A stretch of 64,000 nucleotides of DNA from Vandiemenella viatica (GCA_031002005.1 CM061919.1:34747088-34811087), one strand, 5' to 3'; positions 1 through 10,241 are shown, counted from the stretch's first letter. Notes: a model not told the origin generated them from the sequence alone. Made by a program: numbers and translations.

Positions 1-564
1 GGTTCGTATTTTTTCGGACACTCCCTGGTCGAATTGCTAGAAAACCCGACTGACTTCCAGTGTCTGACAATAAAATTCTCCGTCGTCTTCTGGGGGACTG
101 GACAGAGCGTGAAGTCACGATTGCAGTACTTGTATCCCTTACTTCGTATCCAGACGAGAGTAACTTTTCCCGAGCGCAGTGGGCAGATCGTCCATTTACA
201 TTCTTTAAAATAGTATTCAAAAAATTTTAAACACACTGCAAACCAGCTTTCATCTCGAAGAATAATTGTAGCTTTTAAATTATAAAAATTTGTCCAAAAT
301 TTTAAGTCTTTTCCGTAAAATCGCATTACTTTTATGATTAATGACATCGTCATACTCATATTTCTACTTATGAAAACACCATTTCAATCTTTAATTGATA
401 TCAATAGGATGGACAGATTAGAACAACCACCTAGATTAGTACAACCGCCTCCACGTTACTTAGTAAGTTATCTGAATAACTTACGATCTACAACTAGCCT
501 ATGGAAGTTGTTTATAAGATATCCCTTGGAGTGATTAATTAATTTGCCTCACTAAATTCGATAT
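1..564. other. Left flank, no recognised gene
   Basis: AT-rich sequence with only short open frames and no domain I recognise. The last four bases (561-564, ATAT) are the left target-site duplication of the adjacent LTR element. Nothing else is supported here. Confidence 0.5.
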
Positions 565-1181
565 TGTTACGAAGTAATAAAAGTAACGCCTGAGTGTTGG
601 TACGCGCAAGTGTTAATATGGTGCAATTGGTAGCAAGGAAAGCCAACAGTGAACGCGTGGTTGCATCAGAAAGAGTGCTGCGTGGCGCGTGGGTAACGAG
701 ATACGGGTGTAAGGTTCTAGAAGGACGCGCGGGGCAGCGGAGCGCGTCACGCGCCGCTATAAAAAAGAGCCCGCCGCAGCGGGAGGGGGCATTCTCCAGT
801 CTACTTCTCCAGAGGTCTTCAGTCTTCGGCAGTCGGCGAGTGAGCCAGCAAACAGCGCAGCGGAGATGACAACGTGTATTTAGCTACTGTAGTCGCCGTT
901 GTTACTGTTAGGGTCTTCACGTTTTATGGACCTTTGGCAGAGAGAACGTCTGCTAGTTGGTTCAGTACTCCTGGGAATAGGTACCTCTCGTAATTTCTGA
1001 GTATTCTCAGTGAGAGTTTGTCGGCTTCGTGAGTCACAAGTGTGTTTCTCCTAACCTCTTGTGTTCTTGAATTTATTTCTCCTGAACTCTTCCTATCCGA
1101 GTTCCCGAATTGTAAAAATCGATACCCACTTGTTTCAGTTTTGAGTCTTTTCAGCTCTCTGTTGCACAACAGGACACAACA
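565..1181 (+). repeat. 5' LTR of errantivirus-like element
   Basis: 617 bp, TG...CA bounded, nearly identical to 9618-10241. Compared with the 3' LTR it lacks a short insertion (TGAGGATAAG) after GAACGCGTG and differs at several single positions. U3 carries a TATA box at 757-766. Confidence 0.93.
757..823 (+). promoter_or_regulatory. LTR core promoter: TATA box and initiator-like motifs
   Basis: CTATAAAAAA lies at 757-766 in a GC-rich setting. CCAGT (796-800) and TCAGT-like sequence near 819-823 resemble arthropod initiators and lie about 35-60 bp downstream. The same arrangement occurs in the 3' LTR (TATA at 9821-9827). The start site is inferred, not shown. Confidence 0.55.
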
Positions 1182-1198
1182 GAGATCCCCTCATTTCT

Positions 1199-1216
1199 TG
1201 GTGTCAGATGTGGGGT
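1199..1216 (+). other. Primer binding site, tRNA-Leu-like
   Basis: TGGTGTCAGATGTGGGG lies 17 nt after the 5' LTR end and starts with TGG, the complement of a tRNA CCA tail. The following bases resemble the complement of a tRNA-Leu acceptor arm. The gap to the LTR is longer than usual, and the tRNA assignment is from memory of the consensus. Confidence 0.6.
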
Positions 1217-1792
1217 TAGGCCTGGGAAAGCTACGAGTGTTTGGCCGGAAAAGCCACAAAACCAGTGAGACGACTGACAGAGTTTTAGCCAACCTTGGCC
1301 CAAAGGTCAGTACGTTACAGCGATTACAGGCCGCAATTTGAGGAATAGGAGTAGGGTTTTCGAGAAATCTCAGCCCGAAGTCGCGAAAAGACTGACGGCT
1401 TTGAGCGGGAAAAGACTGACGGCTTTGAGCACGAAGCCGACTAGTAAGATTGCGCAACGAGGCGACATTGGAAGAAAAGAAGAGGATCTATTGGTCGTCT
1501 GCGAGGAACAGCCGGGGCGCGGTACGCGACATCACGCGGGACGCTGATTGATAGCAACGCTGCCGAAACACAGCTGGGGCGCCGTCGCCAGCAGCAGATC
1601 AATACCGGCCGGGAGCAACAGGTAGCAGCTGTCGCCAGCAGCCGGCAGCCGATCGATACCAGCACAGCAGAACTTCGCAGTCGAGCGGACAGCGCGCGTC
1701 AACACGCCAACGACGTCACGTCGGGAGCAACGCCACATCTCATCGCTACACAGCACGTTGATTTCAGCAGGTGAGAAAGAAAAATTATAAGC

Positions 1793-2818
1793 ATGCCTAA
1801 CGAAGCAGTGTCAGGCAGTCAGGGCGCGCAGTCGTCAACCCACAGGCAGTACATTAGTTTGAATGAAGTGATAAAATTGATCCCAGATTCTTTTGACTGA
1901 GAAAAGACGAGATTAAATGAGTGGTTGGATAATGTAGATTCAGCATTCGAATTAATTGTGCCGGAACAAAAAGAAATTTTATTAAAGTTTGTGAAGGCTA
2001 AAATCGTAGGGGCACCTAGGAGTAAACTTCTTGTCAGAGATCTGACTACCACCTGGCCGGCAGTTCGTGCAATCTTGTTAGAAAATTATGGCAGTAAGAG
2101 GACTCTTGATTTTTATGCATGTAAAATGTTTGCTAGTAGGCAAGAGTCGTGGGAGAGTATTGCGCAATGGGGTTCACGTATAGATGCTCTCCAACATCAA
2201 TTCAGAGAAGCAATAAAAAATGTAATGACGGAAGAGGAGCTGATGGGAATCATAGCTCTAGTTTTAAAGCTGGAAGGGCCGTATTTATTCAAGGGTTGTA
2301 TGATGATCGGATAAAAACTATTGTGCGAGCTAGGGGAGAAACCATAACCCTTTCTGAAGCCGTGGAAATCGCAGCCACAGAGGAAAGTGCGATAGCTTCA
2401 GCGAAAGAAAAACCGGTTTCGAGGTATCCCTTCAGGAATCCAAAGGTAGAAGAAAGAGAAACTGTTCCATTTTGCTTCAATTGCAAAAAGTCCGGGCATA
2501 CAGCCAAGGATTGTCGGGCGCAAAGGCGTGTAAGAATAATTAATAAAGAGGATGAGCTGGACAAAAAGGCGATAAATGCAGTGCTTGCTAAGTTAGACAT
2601 GATGGAGAAAGGAAAACGCCGTCAGAATGACGGAAACGCGGCGGGAAACGAGAAGTAGCGCTAGGCAAGTGGCCCAAACAGAACCCTTTAAGAAAAAGGT
2701 ACCGTATGCAAGTGAAATTACGTGCTATAAGTGCAACAGAAAAGGACATTATGCGCGAGATTGCCGAGAAAATACATGGTCGGGAAAGGAAAAAGATCGG
2801 AAATCGGTAAACTGTTAG
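1793..2818 (+). pseudogene. gag: gag, interrupted by one stop and two frame changes
   Basis: Encodes the capsid and nucleocapsid of the LTR element. The likely start is ATG 1793. An in-frame TGA at 1898-1900 stops translation after 35 codons, and the same frame then runs open to about 2275. The coding signal shifts to another frame near 2275-2290 and returns near 2640, so the two shifts compensate. Two retroviral-type zinc knuckles (C-X2-C-X4-H-X4-C) are visible at 2473-2514 and 2723-2764, in different frames. The knuckle pair, basic linker and position before protease identify gag. The frame that ends at 2818 overlaps the next frame by 88 nt, as expected for a -1 gag-pol shift. Breaks could be real decay or, for the indels, sequencing error; the stop cannot be explained by an indel. 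Confidence 0.8.
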
Positions 2819-3681
2819 GTGGCGTAATGGAGCGGTCACATTGCGCCATATCACACAAAGTGTATAAGGTAGACTGCACAGATAAAAATGAATATGTGAC
2901 TATGCAATGTGAAAAAGCAAGGCGTAATCCGATGAGATTCCTGGCCGACAGTGGGTCACAGATAAGCTTGGTAAAAAGAGATAGTATAAACTGGGCAGTA
3001 GAAAGTAATGATAGAGAAAAAATTAGAATTAAGGGGATAAGTAATAGTATAGTACAAACTGAAGCTTCGGTAGTCCTGGAATTGAAAGCCGCGGAGGGTT
3101 TGATATTGAAACAGAAGTTTCATATAATTGGGGCAAACATAGATTTGCCTTTCGAGGGTTTGTTAGGAAGAGATTTTCTAACGAAAAATAAGGCCGTAAT
3201 AGATTACGGAAAAAGAGTTATGAATATTCGCGGGAGGCGAATTAGATTGTATACCGCGCAAGAAGGGCCATGTATGACGCAACGTGGGACGCGTTGTGTT
3301 AAGAAAGTAGGTGTTGCAGGGATTGCGACATCGGATGAAAGACGCACGCTCACTAACGAAATTGTGAGGCGTGGCGTTAAGCAAGGTGTTGCAGGGATTG
3401 CGACATCGGATGAAAGACGCACGCTCACTAACGAAACTGTGAGGCGTGGCGTTAGGCAAGGTGTTGCAGGGATTGCGACATCGGATGAAAGACGCACGCT
3501 CACTAACGAAACTGTGAGGCGTGGCGTTAGGCAAGGTGTTGCAGGGATTGCGACATCGGATGAAAGACGCACGCTCACTAACGTAACTGTGAGGCGTGGC
3601 GTTAGGCAAGGTGTTGCAGGGATTGCGACATCGGATGAAAGTCGCTCGTTCACTAACGGACCTTGTGAAGCGAAGCGGTAA
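2731..3681 (+). pseudogene. pol: pol N-terminus: aspartic protease, separated from RT frame
   Basis: The start of the pol frame, overlapping the end of gag in the -1 frame. The protease active-site signature FLADSGSQISLV (Asp-Ser-Gly) occurs near residues 70-81 and the second conserved strand GLLGRDFL follows about 75 residues later. The frame then enters the 75-bp minisatellite and stops at 3681. Frame changes within the repeat region (about 3640-3680 and 3890-3910) separate it from the RT frame that begins by 3915. Errantiviral pol is normally continuous here, so this copy is probably broken, possibly through unequal slippage in the repeats. Confidence 0.75.
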
Positions 3682-3684
3682 GAA
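3310..3684 (+). repeat. 75-bp in-frame minisatellite, five units
   Basis: Units start at 3310, 3385, 3460, 3535 and 3610. Each is exactly 75 bp and encodes a 25-residue Arg-rich repeat beginning GVAGIATSDERRTLTN. Units 2 and 3 are almost identical and the fifth is diverged. More degenerate relatives (GVVGIAT..., PPANGPA...) continue to about 3860. It sits between protease and RT. Confidence 0.95.
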
Positions 3685-3892
3685 GGGTGTCGTAGGAATT
3701 GCGACATCAGGTGAAGTATGCCCGCTTGCTAACGGACCTGCGAGACGGGATGAGAAGGAGCGTATCGCAGAGAATGCGATGCGTGGTAGGTGTCCGCCCG
3801 CTAACGGACCTGCGGGATGGAACGGGAATTTCCCGAGGGCAGTAGGCACTGCCTCGAGAAATGTCGTAGGGATTACGACGAAAAAAGAGTGT

Positions 3893-4110
3893 TTGTCCGT
3901 CCACTAAAGGAATTGTGAGACGTGACGGAAGGATTCCGAGGGCACTGGGTGACTCGAAGACGGTAGGCCCCGTGAAAAGGCGAGATTGTCCGTCCACTAA
4001 AGGAATTGTGAGACGTGACGGAAGGATTCCGAGGGCACTGGGTGACTCGAAGACGGTAGGCCCCGTGAAAAGGCGAGATTGTCCGTCCACTAACGGAATT
4101 GTGCGACGAG
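3893..4110 (+). repeat. 93-bp in-frame minisatellite, about 2.4 units
   Basis: Units start at 3893, 3986 and 4079, an exact 93-bp period encoding a 31-residue basic repeat containing RRDGRIPRALGDSKTVGPV. The third copy is diverged after about 30 bp. It shares short words with the 75-bp array, which suggests a common origin. Confidence 0.92.
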
Positions 4111-7100
4111 ACGGAAGGTATCCGAGAGCAGCCGAGTCTGCTTCGAAGACGGTAAGCCCCGTAGAAAGGCGGTATGTTGAATCGAAAGCGAGACGCATCG
4201 ATTCGTTGGCAACGGGAGTTGCGCAATTAACGGCAATCAAACCAAATATGGTTGCGAGAGGCCGTGGGAAGCCCACTTACGCAGAAGTGGTGCAACGTGG
4301 TGGTAACCGTAGTGGAGGAGCCAGGGGTGCTCAACACTATGAGGTAACAGTAGGCCCGCGCGAAGAAAAGATTGTAAAGGTAAGGATTACCTTAAGGGAT
4401 GCATCAGAAGCGATCATCCCAAAGCAGGAGATACAACCAGGAATATATGTGCCCGAAGCGCTAGTATCAGTAAGAAATGGAATGTGTATTACAAGTATGC
4501 TTAATACTACAGAAAAGAAAGTTAAAATAAAGAATCCCCTTATAACAGCTGAAGAAGTGCCTGAATTTGAAAAAGCATACGTAAGACGTATTAGAAAAGA
4601 GCGACGAGAGGTAAAGTCGCGGTTAAGTAAATTGAAAGAAAATCTCCGCGTGGAACATTTAAACAAAGAGGAAAAAGAGGCTTTATTAGGTATATGCGCA
4701 GCGTATAACGATGTATTTCATTTACCAGGAGATCACTTGGGTTATACTGAGGCTGTCAAGCATGAAATCAAGCTTCTTCCCGAGGCAGAAGGAAAAATAG
4801 TTCGGTTGAGGCCCTACCGGATACCCGAGGCGCAAAAGGAAATTTTGCAAGCCGAAATAGAAAAATTATTAGAAGATGATATTGTAATACCAAGTGATAG
4901 TGCGTGGAATTCGTCTGTATTAATTATCCCAAAGAAAATGGATGCAAGTGGCAAGCAAAAGTGGCGCGTAGTAATCGATTATAGGCGATTAAATGATATG
5001 ACGGTAAATAATGTATTTCCGTTACCAAGGATCGATGAAATACTAGACGGACTAGGTAAAGCGAAGTATTTCACAACCCTCGACCTAGCTAAGGGGTATT
5101 ATCAGGTGCTGATAGACGAGAAAGATCAAGAGAAGACGGCTTTTAGTACTCCCTATGGACATTATGAATTCAAAAGAATGCCAATGGGATTAAAGACAGC
5201 ACCAAATACCTTCCAAAAATTGATGAACTCTGTATTGGCAGGACTACAGGGTGAGAAAGTATTCATTTATCTAGATGACGTCATAATTTTTGGACCAACG
5301 CTTGAGGAGCATAATGCAAGACTAGAGGATGTCTTTGAAAGGCTGCGGAAGTATAACCTCAAGCTACAAGTAGATAAGTGTGAGTTTTTGCGCAAGGAGG
5401 TTACATTTTTGGGACATGTACTTACGGAGGATGGGTTGAAACCTGATCAGAAGAAGGTAGAAGCCGTAGAACGTTATCCCCAACCAACTAATACTACCCA
5501 GTTGAAGGCATTCTTAGGCTTAAGTGGGTACTATAGGCGATTCATAAGCAATTACAGTAAAATTGCTAAGCCATTGTATGAGCTGTTAAAGAAAGGAGTC
5601 GCATATACGTGGGGAACAAAGCAGGAAGAGGCGTTTCAACAATTGAAGGAAAAATTGTTGAATCCTCCCGTACTACAGTATCCTGACTTCACAAAACGAT
5701 TTATTGTAACCTCAGACGCAAGTCAAGACGCAATTGGCGCCGTGTTAAGTCAAGGCGAAATTGGCAAGGATTTGCCTGTAGCGTACGTGTCTAGAACCTT
5801 GAATAAGGCAGAGAAGAATTACAGTACAATAGAGCGGGAAATGTTGGCCATTTGTTGGGCAGTAAAGCAATTTAGGCCATATCTATTCGGTAGGAAATTT
5901 ACGGTATGCACTGACCATAAACCGTTGATGTGGGTAAACAGCATATCGGATCCGTCGTCTAGACTAATGAAGTTTCGCTTGAAGCTTGAAGAGTACGATT
6001 ACGAAATCGTGTACAAGAGTGGCAAAAGGAACCAAGTGGCGGACGCGCTTTCACGAATCCGAAATGTTAGAGAGGCTGATGAGAGTGCAGTTTGCGAAAA
6101 TGAGGAGGAAAATGATAATGTAAAGACAACTGAGAGCGTATCAGCCGATAAGGAAGAAGAGGTAGGACTTACACAGGAAGAGAAGATGAAGATCCTAAAG
6201 CAGTATCACGAATCGCCGATAGGTTGTCATCAGGGTATAGGTAGAACCTATGAGCGAATAAAGAAATATTGTACTTGGGAAGGAATGAAAGCTGACATTG
6301 AGCAGTACATTCGTCATTGCGAAAATTGTCAAAAGAATAAAATTACCCAAAATAAAACGAAGATGCCAATGGAGATAACGAAAACTCCGGAACACGTGTT
6401 TGAGCGTTGTGATATTGATATTGTAGGTCCAATGCCGCAAACCGAAAACGGGAATAAATATTTGCTCACATTCCAAGACGCTTTAACGAAGTTCTTAGTG
6501 GCAGAACCCATAGAGCAGCAGGATGCCAATACGGTAGCAAGAGTATTGGTCGAGCGAATAATCCTAAGATTTGGAATTCCCACCATTTTGTTAAGTGACC
6601 TTGGAAGTAACTTCATGAGTGATACTATGAAGAGAGTATGCAAATTATTACGAATAGAAAAGATTCATACCACTAGCTATCACCCACAAACTAATGGGGC
6701 TTTGGAACGAACGCACCGTACAATAACGGAAATGCTGCGACACTACATAAACAGAGAACAGACAGACTGGGATAGGTGGGTCCCATACGCGGTATTTGAC
6801 TTTAATACGACGCCGCATAGTACCACGGGTTACACGCCGCATGAGTTGTTCTTTGGTAGAATATGTAACATGCCGGGAGTGTTGCAAAAGAAACCGGAAG
6901 AAGTGATATACAATTATGATGATTACGTAATTGAGCTGCGAGAAAGATTAAGGGCGATGCATCAGGAGGCGCGCGAAGCAACGGCGCAAGCAAAGGTAAA
7001 AAGTAAGGAAAATTATGATAAGACGCAGAATCCGGTAGTTTTCAAACCAGGTGATAGGGTGTTGCTATATGATGAAAGTGTGAGACGAGGACGTTCTAAA

Positions 7101-7226
7101 AAACTGGACAGCCAATGGAGAGGTCCGTATACTGTAGTGGAAACTAACGGGCCAAACGTAGTAATACAATTAAAGAGAAATAAATTTACAAAAGTACATG
7201 CAAATAGGCTAAAAGAATTCTTCTGA
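3915..7226 (+). CDS. pol: pol: reverse transcriptase, RNase H and integrase
   Basis: An open 1103-codon frame. The upstream limit is set by the frame break in the repeats, so ATG 3915 is only the first available Met, not a proven start. RT occupies roughly residues 290-480, with the LDLAKGYYQV motif and the catalytic YLDD at 452-455. RNase H follows, with TSDAS near residue 599. The integrase zinc domain has its His around 771 and the HCENC cysteines near 800. The catalytic triad is D835, D895 and E931 with the usual D-35-E spacing. A GPY/F-like module (WRGPYTVV) ends the protein. All catalytic residues I can check are present. Env follows after 12 nt. Confidence 0.92.
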   Translation: MRRDGRIPRALGDSKTVGPVKRRDCPSTKGIVRRDGRIPRALGDSKTVGPVKRRDCPSTNGIVRRDGRYPRAAESASKTVSPVERRYVESKARRIDSLATGVAQLTAIKPNMVARGRGKPTYAEVVQRGGNRSGGARGAQHYEVTVGPREEKIVKVRITLRDASEAIIPKQEIQPGIYVPEALVSVRNGMCITSMLNTTEKKVKIKNPLITAEEVPEFEKAYVRRIRKERREVKSRLSKLKENLRVEHLNKEEKEALLGICAAYNDVFHLPGDHLGYTEAVKHEIKLLPEAEGKIVRLRPYRIPEAQKEILQAEIEKLLEDDIVIPSDSAWNSSVLIIPKKMDASGKQKWRVVIDYRRLNDMTVNNVFPLPRIDEILDGLGKAKYFTTLDLAKGYYQVLIDEKDQEKTAFSTPYGHYEFKRMPMGLKTAPNTFQKLMNSVLAGLQGEKVFIYLDDVIIFGPTLEEHNARLEDVFERLRKYNLKLQVDKCEFLRKEVTFLGHVLTEDGLKPDQKKVEAVERYPQPTNTTQLKAFLGLSGYYRRFISNYSKIAKPLYELLKKGVAYTWGTKQEEAFQQLKEKLLNPPVLQYPDFTKRFIVTSDASQDAIGAVLSQGEIGKDLPVAYVSRTLNKAEKNYSTIEREMLAICWAVKQFRPYLFGRKFTVCTDHKPLMWVNSISDPSSRLMKFRLKLEEYDYEIVYKSGKRNQVADALSRIRNVREADESAVCENEEENDNVKTTESVSADKEEEVGLTQEEKMKILKQYHESPIGCHQGIGRTYERIKKYCTWEGMKADIEQYIRHCENCQKNKITQNKTKMPMEITKTPEHVFERCDIDIVGPMPQTENGNKYLLTFQDALTKFLVAEPIEQQDANTVARVLVERIILRFGIPTILLSDLGSNFMSDTMKRVCKLLRIEKIHTTSYHPQTNGALERTHRTITEMLRHYINREQTDWDRWVPYAVFDFNTTPHSTTGYTPHELFFGRICNMPGVLQKKPEEVIYNYDDYVIELRERLRAMHQEAREATAQAKVKSKENYDKTQNPVVFKPGDRVLLYDESVRRGRSKKLDSQWRGPYTVVETNGPNVVIQLKRNKFTKVHANRLKEFF

Positions 7227-7238
7227 ATTGCAGGAAAG

Positions 7239-9083
7239 ATGGCCACAGCTTGGATGATAGCAGTGATCGTCTTGATGATAGGTGGTACATCGGCAATGGA
7301 ACAGCAGGATTTAGAAATAACAAAGTTTCGGTCATCACGAGGTCTGTACTACGATCATAAGGGAACAGTGAGTTTGTATACGGTCACTTGGAAAGTAGTG
7401 AGTTATTTTAATTTAGATGACTTAAAACATAAGTTTGAAGCTACGCAGGATGCAGCGTTGAAAGCAGTAGACTATTGTCAGCAAAGGCTTAAAGAAATAA
7501 ACACAAGTGTTGCAGAATGTAAAACTATGAAGCGGGCGGTAGATTATTATATAAGTAAGATAGAAACCTCTCAACGCCTAATTGGGCAGCTAGCTAAACA
7601 TGAGCAGAGTAGACGAAAGAGAGGAATCCTAAATTTTGTTGGAGAAATAAGTAAAGTCTTGTTTGGGACGTTAGATGAAGATGATGCATCATATTTCAAA
7701 TCAAAAATAAATCTATTAGAACAGGAACAGAAGGAATTATTGAAGTTGTCAAAAGAGCAAGTCACTATTGTAAGGGCAACGTTGACTAGTTTCAATCATA
7801 CTGTCGATTCAATAGAGAGGAATGAACGGGTAATTACATCCGGAATACTCAAACTAAATGAACACATACATCAATATGAAACTAGTACGGATAAGAGAAT
7901 AAATAGACTCGGTATATGGGTAACGTTGAATGAACAGTTAATACAGTTGACAACAATCTTCAGTGAATTAGAGAAGGAATATGATGTAATCATTACTGCC
8001 ATAGTAAATGTACAAAAAGGCATTCTTCAACCTCATTTAGTTAGTCCAGAACAAGTGGTCAAATATTTAGAGTTAATAAAAGATGAAATTAAAGACAAAA
8101 GATTGCCAATAAAACTGACTGAAGCCGGAGGGCATCAGTTACTGAAGGTGGTCGGCCTAGATGTCTTTATTTCGGGAAACATTCTAAGTTATGTGCTGAA
8201 TATTCCACTAGTGGACAGTGAAACTTATAATATTTATAAATTATGGCCTCTACCAGTTGAGGTAAGCCACCAAAAACGATTGTTTACATACATAGCTCCG
8301 GAAAAAGAATTTTTGTTAATGGATGACGCCAAAAGGCGATATGTTAAAATAAATGGTGATCAAGTGGAGTGTAAAAAGCTGGAGGCTATTCATAGTGTGT
8401 GTAAACAAACATTTGTGCTGCTTTCAACTTATGACCATGAAGTTTGCGAAGCTAGAATGCTTCAACCTATAACTAAAATTCCCGATGACTGCATCCAAAA
8501 GTTTATTGTATTGAATGAAAGCGTATGGACACAGATTAGAGGAAATGAATGGTTATTTGTAGCACCAAAGGGAGAAGGGCTCACAGTGTTATGTAATGAC
8601 AGTAAGCCCACAGATGTAGTAATTAATGGTACAGGGAAACTTAAGTTTCTGAGTAAATGCAAGGGTTACGGTGCACAAGTACTAATTCAATCCGAACATA
8701 TCATTAGATCGATACCCATATGGAGTTATTTTGGAGCAGGAATAGTTATGATAATAATAGTATGTTGTATATGCAGATATTGTAAGTGTTGTAAGGATTG
8801 TTTTAAATTCTTCCGTAAAACAATGGGTGATGACTGCTGCCCCAGAATATGTGTAAAGAATACAATTGTAAACCGATACCCTGACACTGGTATAGTTAGG
8901 TATCATCCTGCTGGAATGAACAGTGATGAAAGTGAACAAATTACTTTTGGTCCTGTAAGAAATAGGTATGTGACTGAAGGAGAAGGTGCGGTGCTTAGTG
9001 AGCGAATACTAACACCGGAGAAGAGTGTTAAGTATGAACCAAGTGCACCAGTAATGTTTTACTACAAAGCGGATAAGCGCTAA
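7239..9083 (+). CDS. env: env: fusion-type envelope glycoprotein of errantivirus type
   Basis: An intact 614-residue frame 12 nt after pol. A hydrophobic signal peptide spans about residues 5-20. A furin-type site RRKR at 125-128 is followed directly by a glycine-rich hydrophobic segment that fits a fusion peptide. A long helical, coiled-coil-like region (about 150-260) and a C-terminal membrane anchor (about 497-517) with a Cys-rich cytoplasmic start follow. This architecture is that of the baculovirus-F-like Env proteins of insect errantiviruses, which reach the cell surface and fuse membranes. Such env genes are usually made from a spliced RNA; I did not identify the splice sites. Length is normal and no break is seen, in contrast to gag. 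Confidence 0.85.
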   Translation: MATAWMIAVIVLMIGGTSAMEQQDLEITKFRSSRGLYYDHKGTVSLYTVTWKVVSYFNLDDLKHKFEATQDAALKAVDYCQQRLKEINTSVAECKTMKRAVDYYISKIETSQRLIGQLAKHEQSRRKRGILNFVGEISKVLFGTLDEDDASYFKSKINLLEQEQKELLKLSKEQVTIVRATLTSFNHTVDSIERNERVITSGILKLNEHIHQYETSTDKRINRLGIWVTLNEQLIQLTTIFSELEKEYDVIITAIVNVQKGILQPHLVSPEQVVKYLELIKDEIKDKRLPIKLTEAGGHQLLKVVGLDVFISGNILSYVLNIPLVDSETYNIYKLWPLPVEVSHQKRLFTYIAPEKEFLLMDDAKRRYVKINGDQVECKKLEAIHSVCKQTFVLLSTYDHEVCEARMLQPITKIPDDCIQKFIVLNESVWTQIRGNEWLFVAPKGEGLTVLCNDSKPTDVVINGTGKLKFLSKCKGYGAQVLIQSEHIIRSIPIWSYFGAGIVMIIIVCCICRYCKCCKDCFKFFRKTMGDDCCPRICVKNTIVNRYPDTGIVRYHPAGMNSDESEQITFGPVRNRYVTEGEGAVLSERILTPEKSVKYEPSAPVMFYYKADKR

Positions 9084-9605
9084 GATGAACTGATATGGTC
9101 ACAGTGATTATGTTTGTAAAAATATAAGATTGTAATGTAAGAAAGATTGTATTCTGTTACATGAAAAGAATTTGTAAAATCATAAAAATGATGTATTGTT
9201 AAAAATAGGCTTTACTTTATAAGAAAGAGTGTAGTACTATAGAAAAGTATTAGAAGGAAAAGATATTGTAAGAAATAAGAAGTAGTAAACTGAGAGAAAA
9301 ATTCTCAAATTAAGAAAATAAGGTAATGTAAAAGAAGATTCTTAAGACTAAGAAAAAAATAATGTGTTGTAGAAGAAATACTTATTATAAAGAAAATGAT
9401 GTATTGTAATTGGAGTTTTCTCTTTCAGGGTATCATAAGTAAAAGAAATTTTGGTAAACAAAAAAAAGACAAGTTAAAAGATATGTAATGTAATAAAATG
9501 TAAACCATTGTAGTTGTGATGAGAAAGTAATAAAAAGGAGACTCACATAGCCGGCATAGAACTTAAAAATTTTGCACTCTCAAGAGAGATTGCAAAATTT
9601 TCCCC
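9084..9605 (+). other. Env-LTR untranslated region, A-rich
   Basis: About 520 bp without coding signal. It is purine-rich with loosely repeated words such as AAGAAAATGATGTATTG, and ends at the polypurine tract. Confidence 0.6.
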
Positions 9606-9617
9606 AAGGGGGGGAGG
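9606..9617 (+). other. Polypurine tract
   Basis: AAGGGGGGGAGG sits immediately before the TG of the 3' LTR (9618), the expected plus-strand primer position. Confidence 0.85.
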
Positions 9618-10241
9618 TGTTACGAAGTAATAAAAGTAACGCCTGAGTGTTGGTACGCGCAAGTGTTAATATGGTGCAATTGGTAGCAAGGAAAGCCAAC
9701 AGTGAACGCGTGTGAGGATAAGGTTGCATCAGAAAGAGTGCTGCGTGGCGCGTGGGTAACGAGATACGGGTGTAAGGTTCTAGAAGGACGCGCGGGGCAG
9801 CGGAGCGCGTCAAGCGCCGCTATAAAAAAGAGCCCGCCGCAGCGGGAGGGGCATTCTCCAGTCTACTTCTCAGAGGTCTTCAGTCTTCGGCAGTCGGCGA
9901 GTGAGCCAGCAAACAGTGCAGCGGAGATGACAACGTTATTTAGCTACTGTAGTCGCCGTTGTACTGTTAGGGTCTTCACGTTTTATGGACCTTTGGCAGA
10001 GAGAACGTCTGCTAGTTGGTTCAGTACTCCTGGGAATAGGTACCTCTCGTAATTTCTGAGTATTCTCAGTGAGAGTTTGTCGGCTTCGTGAGTCACAAGT
10101 GTGTTTCTCCTAACCTCTTGTGTTCTTGAATTTATTTCTCCTGAACTCTTCCTATCCGAGTTCCCGAATTGTAAAAATCGATACCCACTTGTTTCAGCTT
10201 CTGAGTCTTTTCAGCTCTCTGTTGCACAACAGGACACAACA
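9618..10241 (+). repeat. 3' LTR of errantivirus-like element
   Basis: 624 bp, TG...CA bounded, homologous over its whole length to 565-1181, with TATA at 9821-9827. It is followed by the right ATAT duplication at 10242-10245. Confidence 0.93.

Larger units (their letters stand above)
565..10241 (+). mobile_element. Ty3/gypsy errantivirus-like LTR retrotransposon with env
   Basis: A near-complete element with LTRs of 617 and 624 bp that begin TGTTAC and end ACAACA. A 4-bp duplication ATAT lies at 561-564 and 10242-10245. In order it carries a primer binding site, gag, protease, reverse transcriptase, RNase H, integrase, a fusion-type envelope gene and a polypurine tract. This is the layout of insect errantiviruses. 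The pol and env frames are open. Gag and the protease-RT linker are broken by one in-frame stop and several frame changes, so this copy looks non-autonomous unless some breaks are assembly errors. The LTRs differ by a handful of substitutions and small indels, so the insertion is not brand new. Confidence 0.93.

Noticed and set aside
334..534. 66-codon frame in the left flank
   Set aside because: Length is expected by chance in this composition and no family resemblance was seen.
594..869. Open frame in the 5' LTR and its counterpart at 9702-10052
   Set aside because: It overlaps the LTR promoter, is not conserved in frame between the two LTRs and has no domain.
3178..3849. Long minus-strand frames through the 75-bp array
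   Set aside because: They arise because the repeat unit is a multiple of three and lacks stops on either strand; the plus-strand pol context explains the region.
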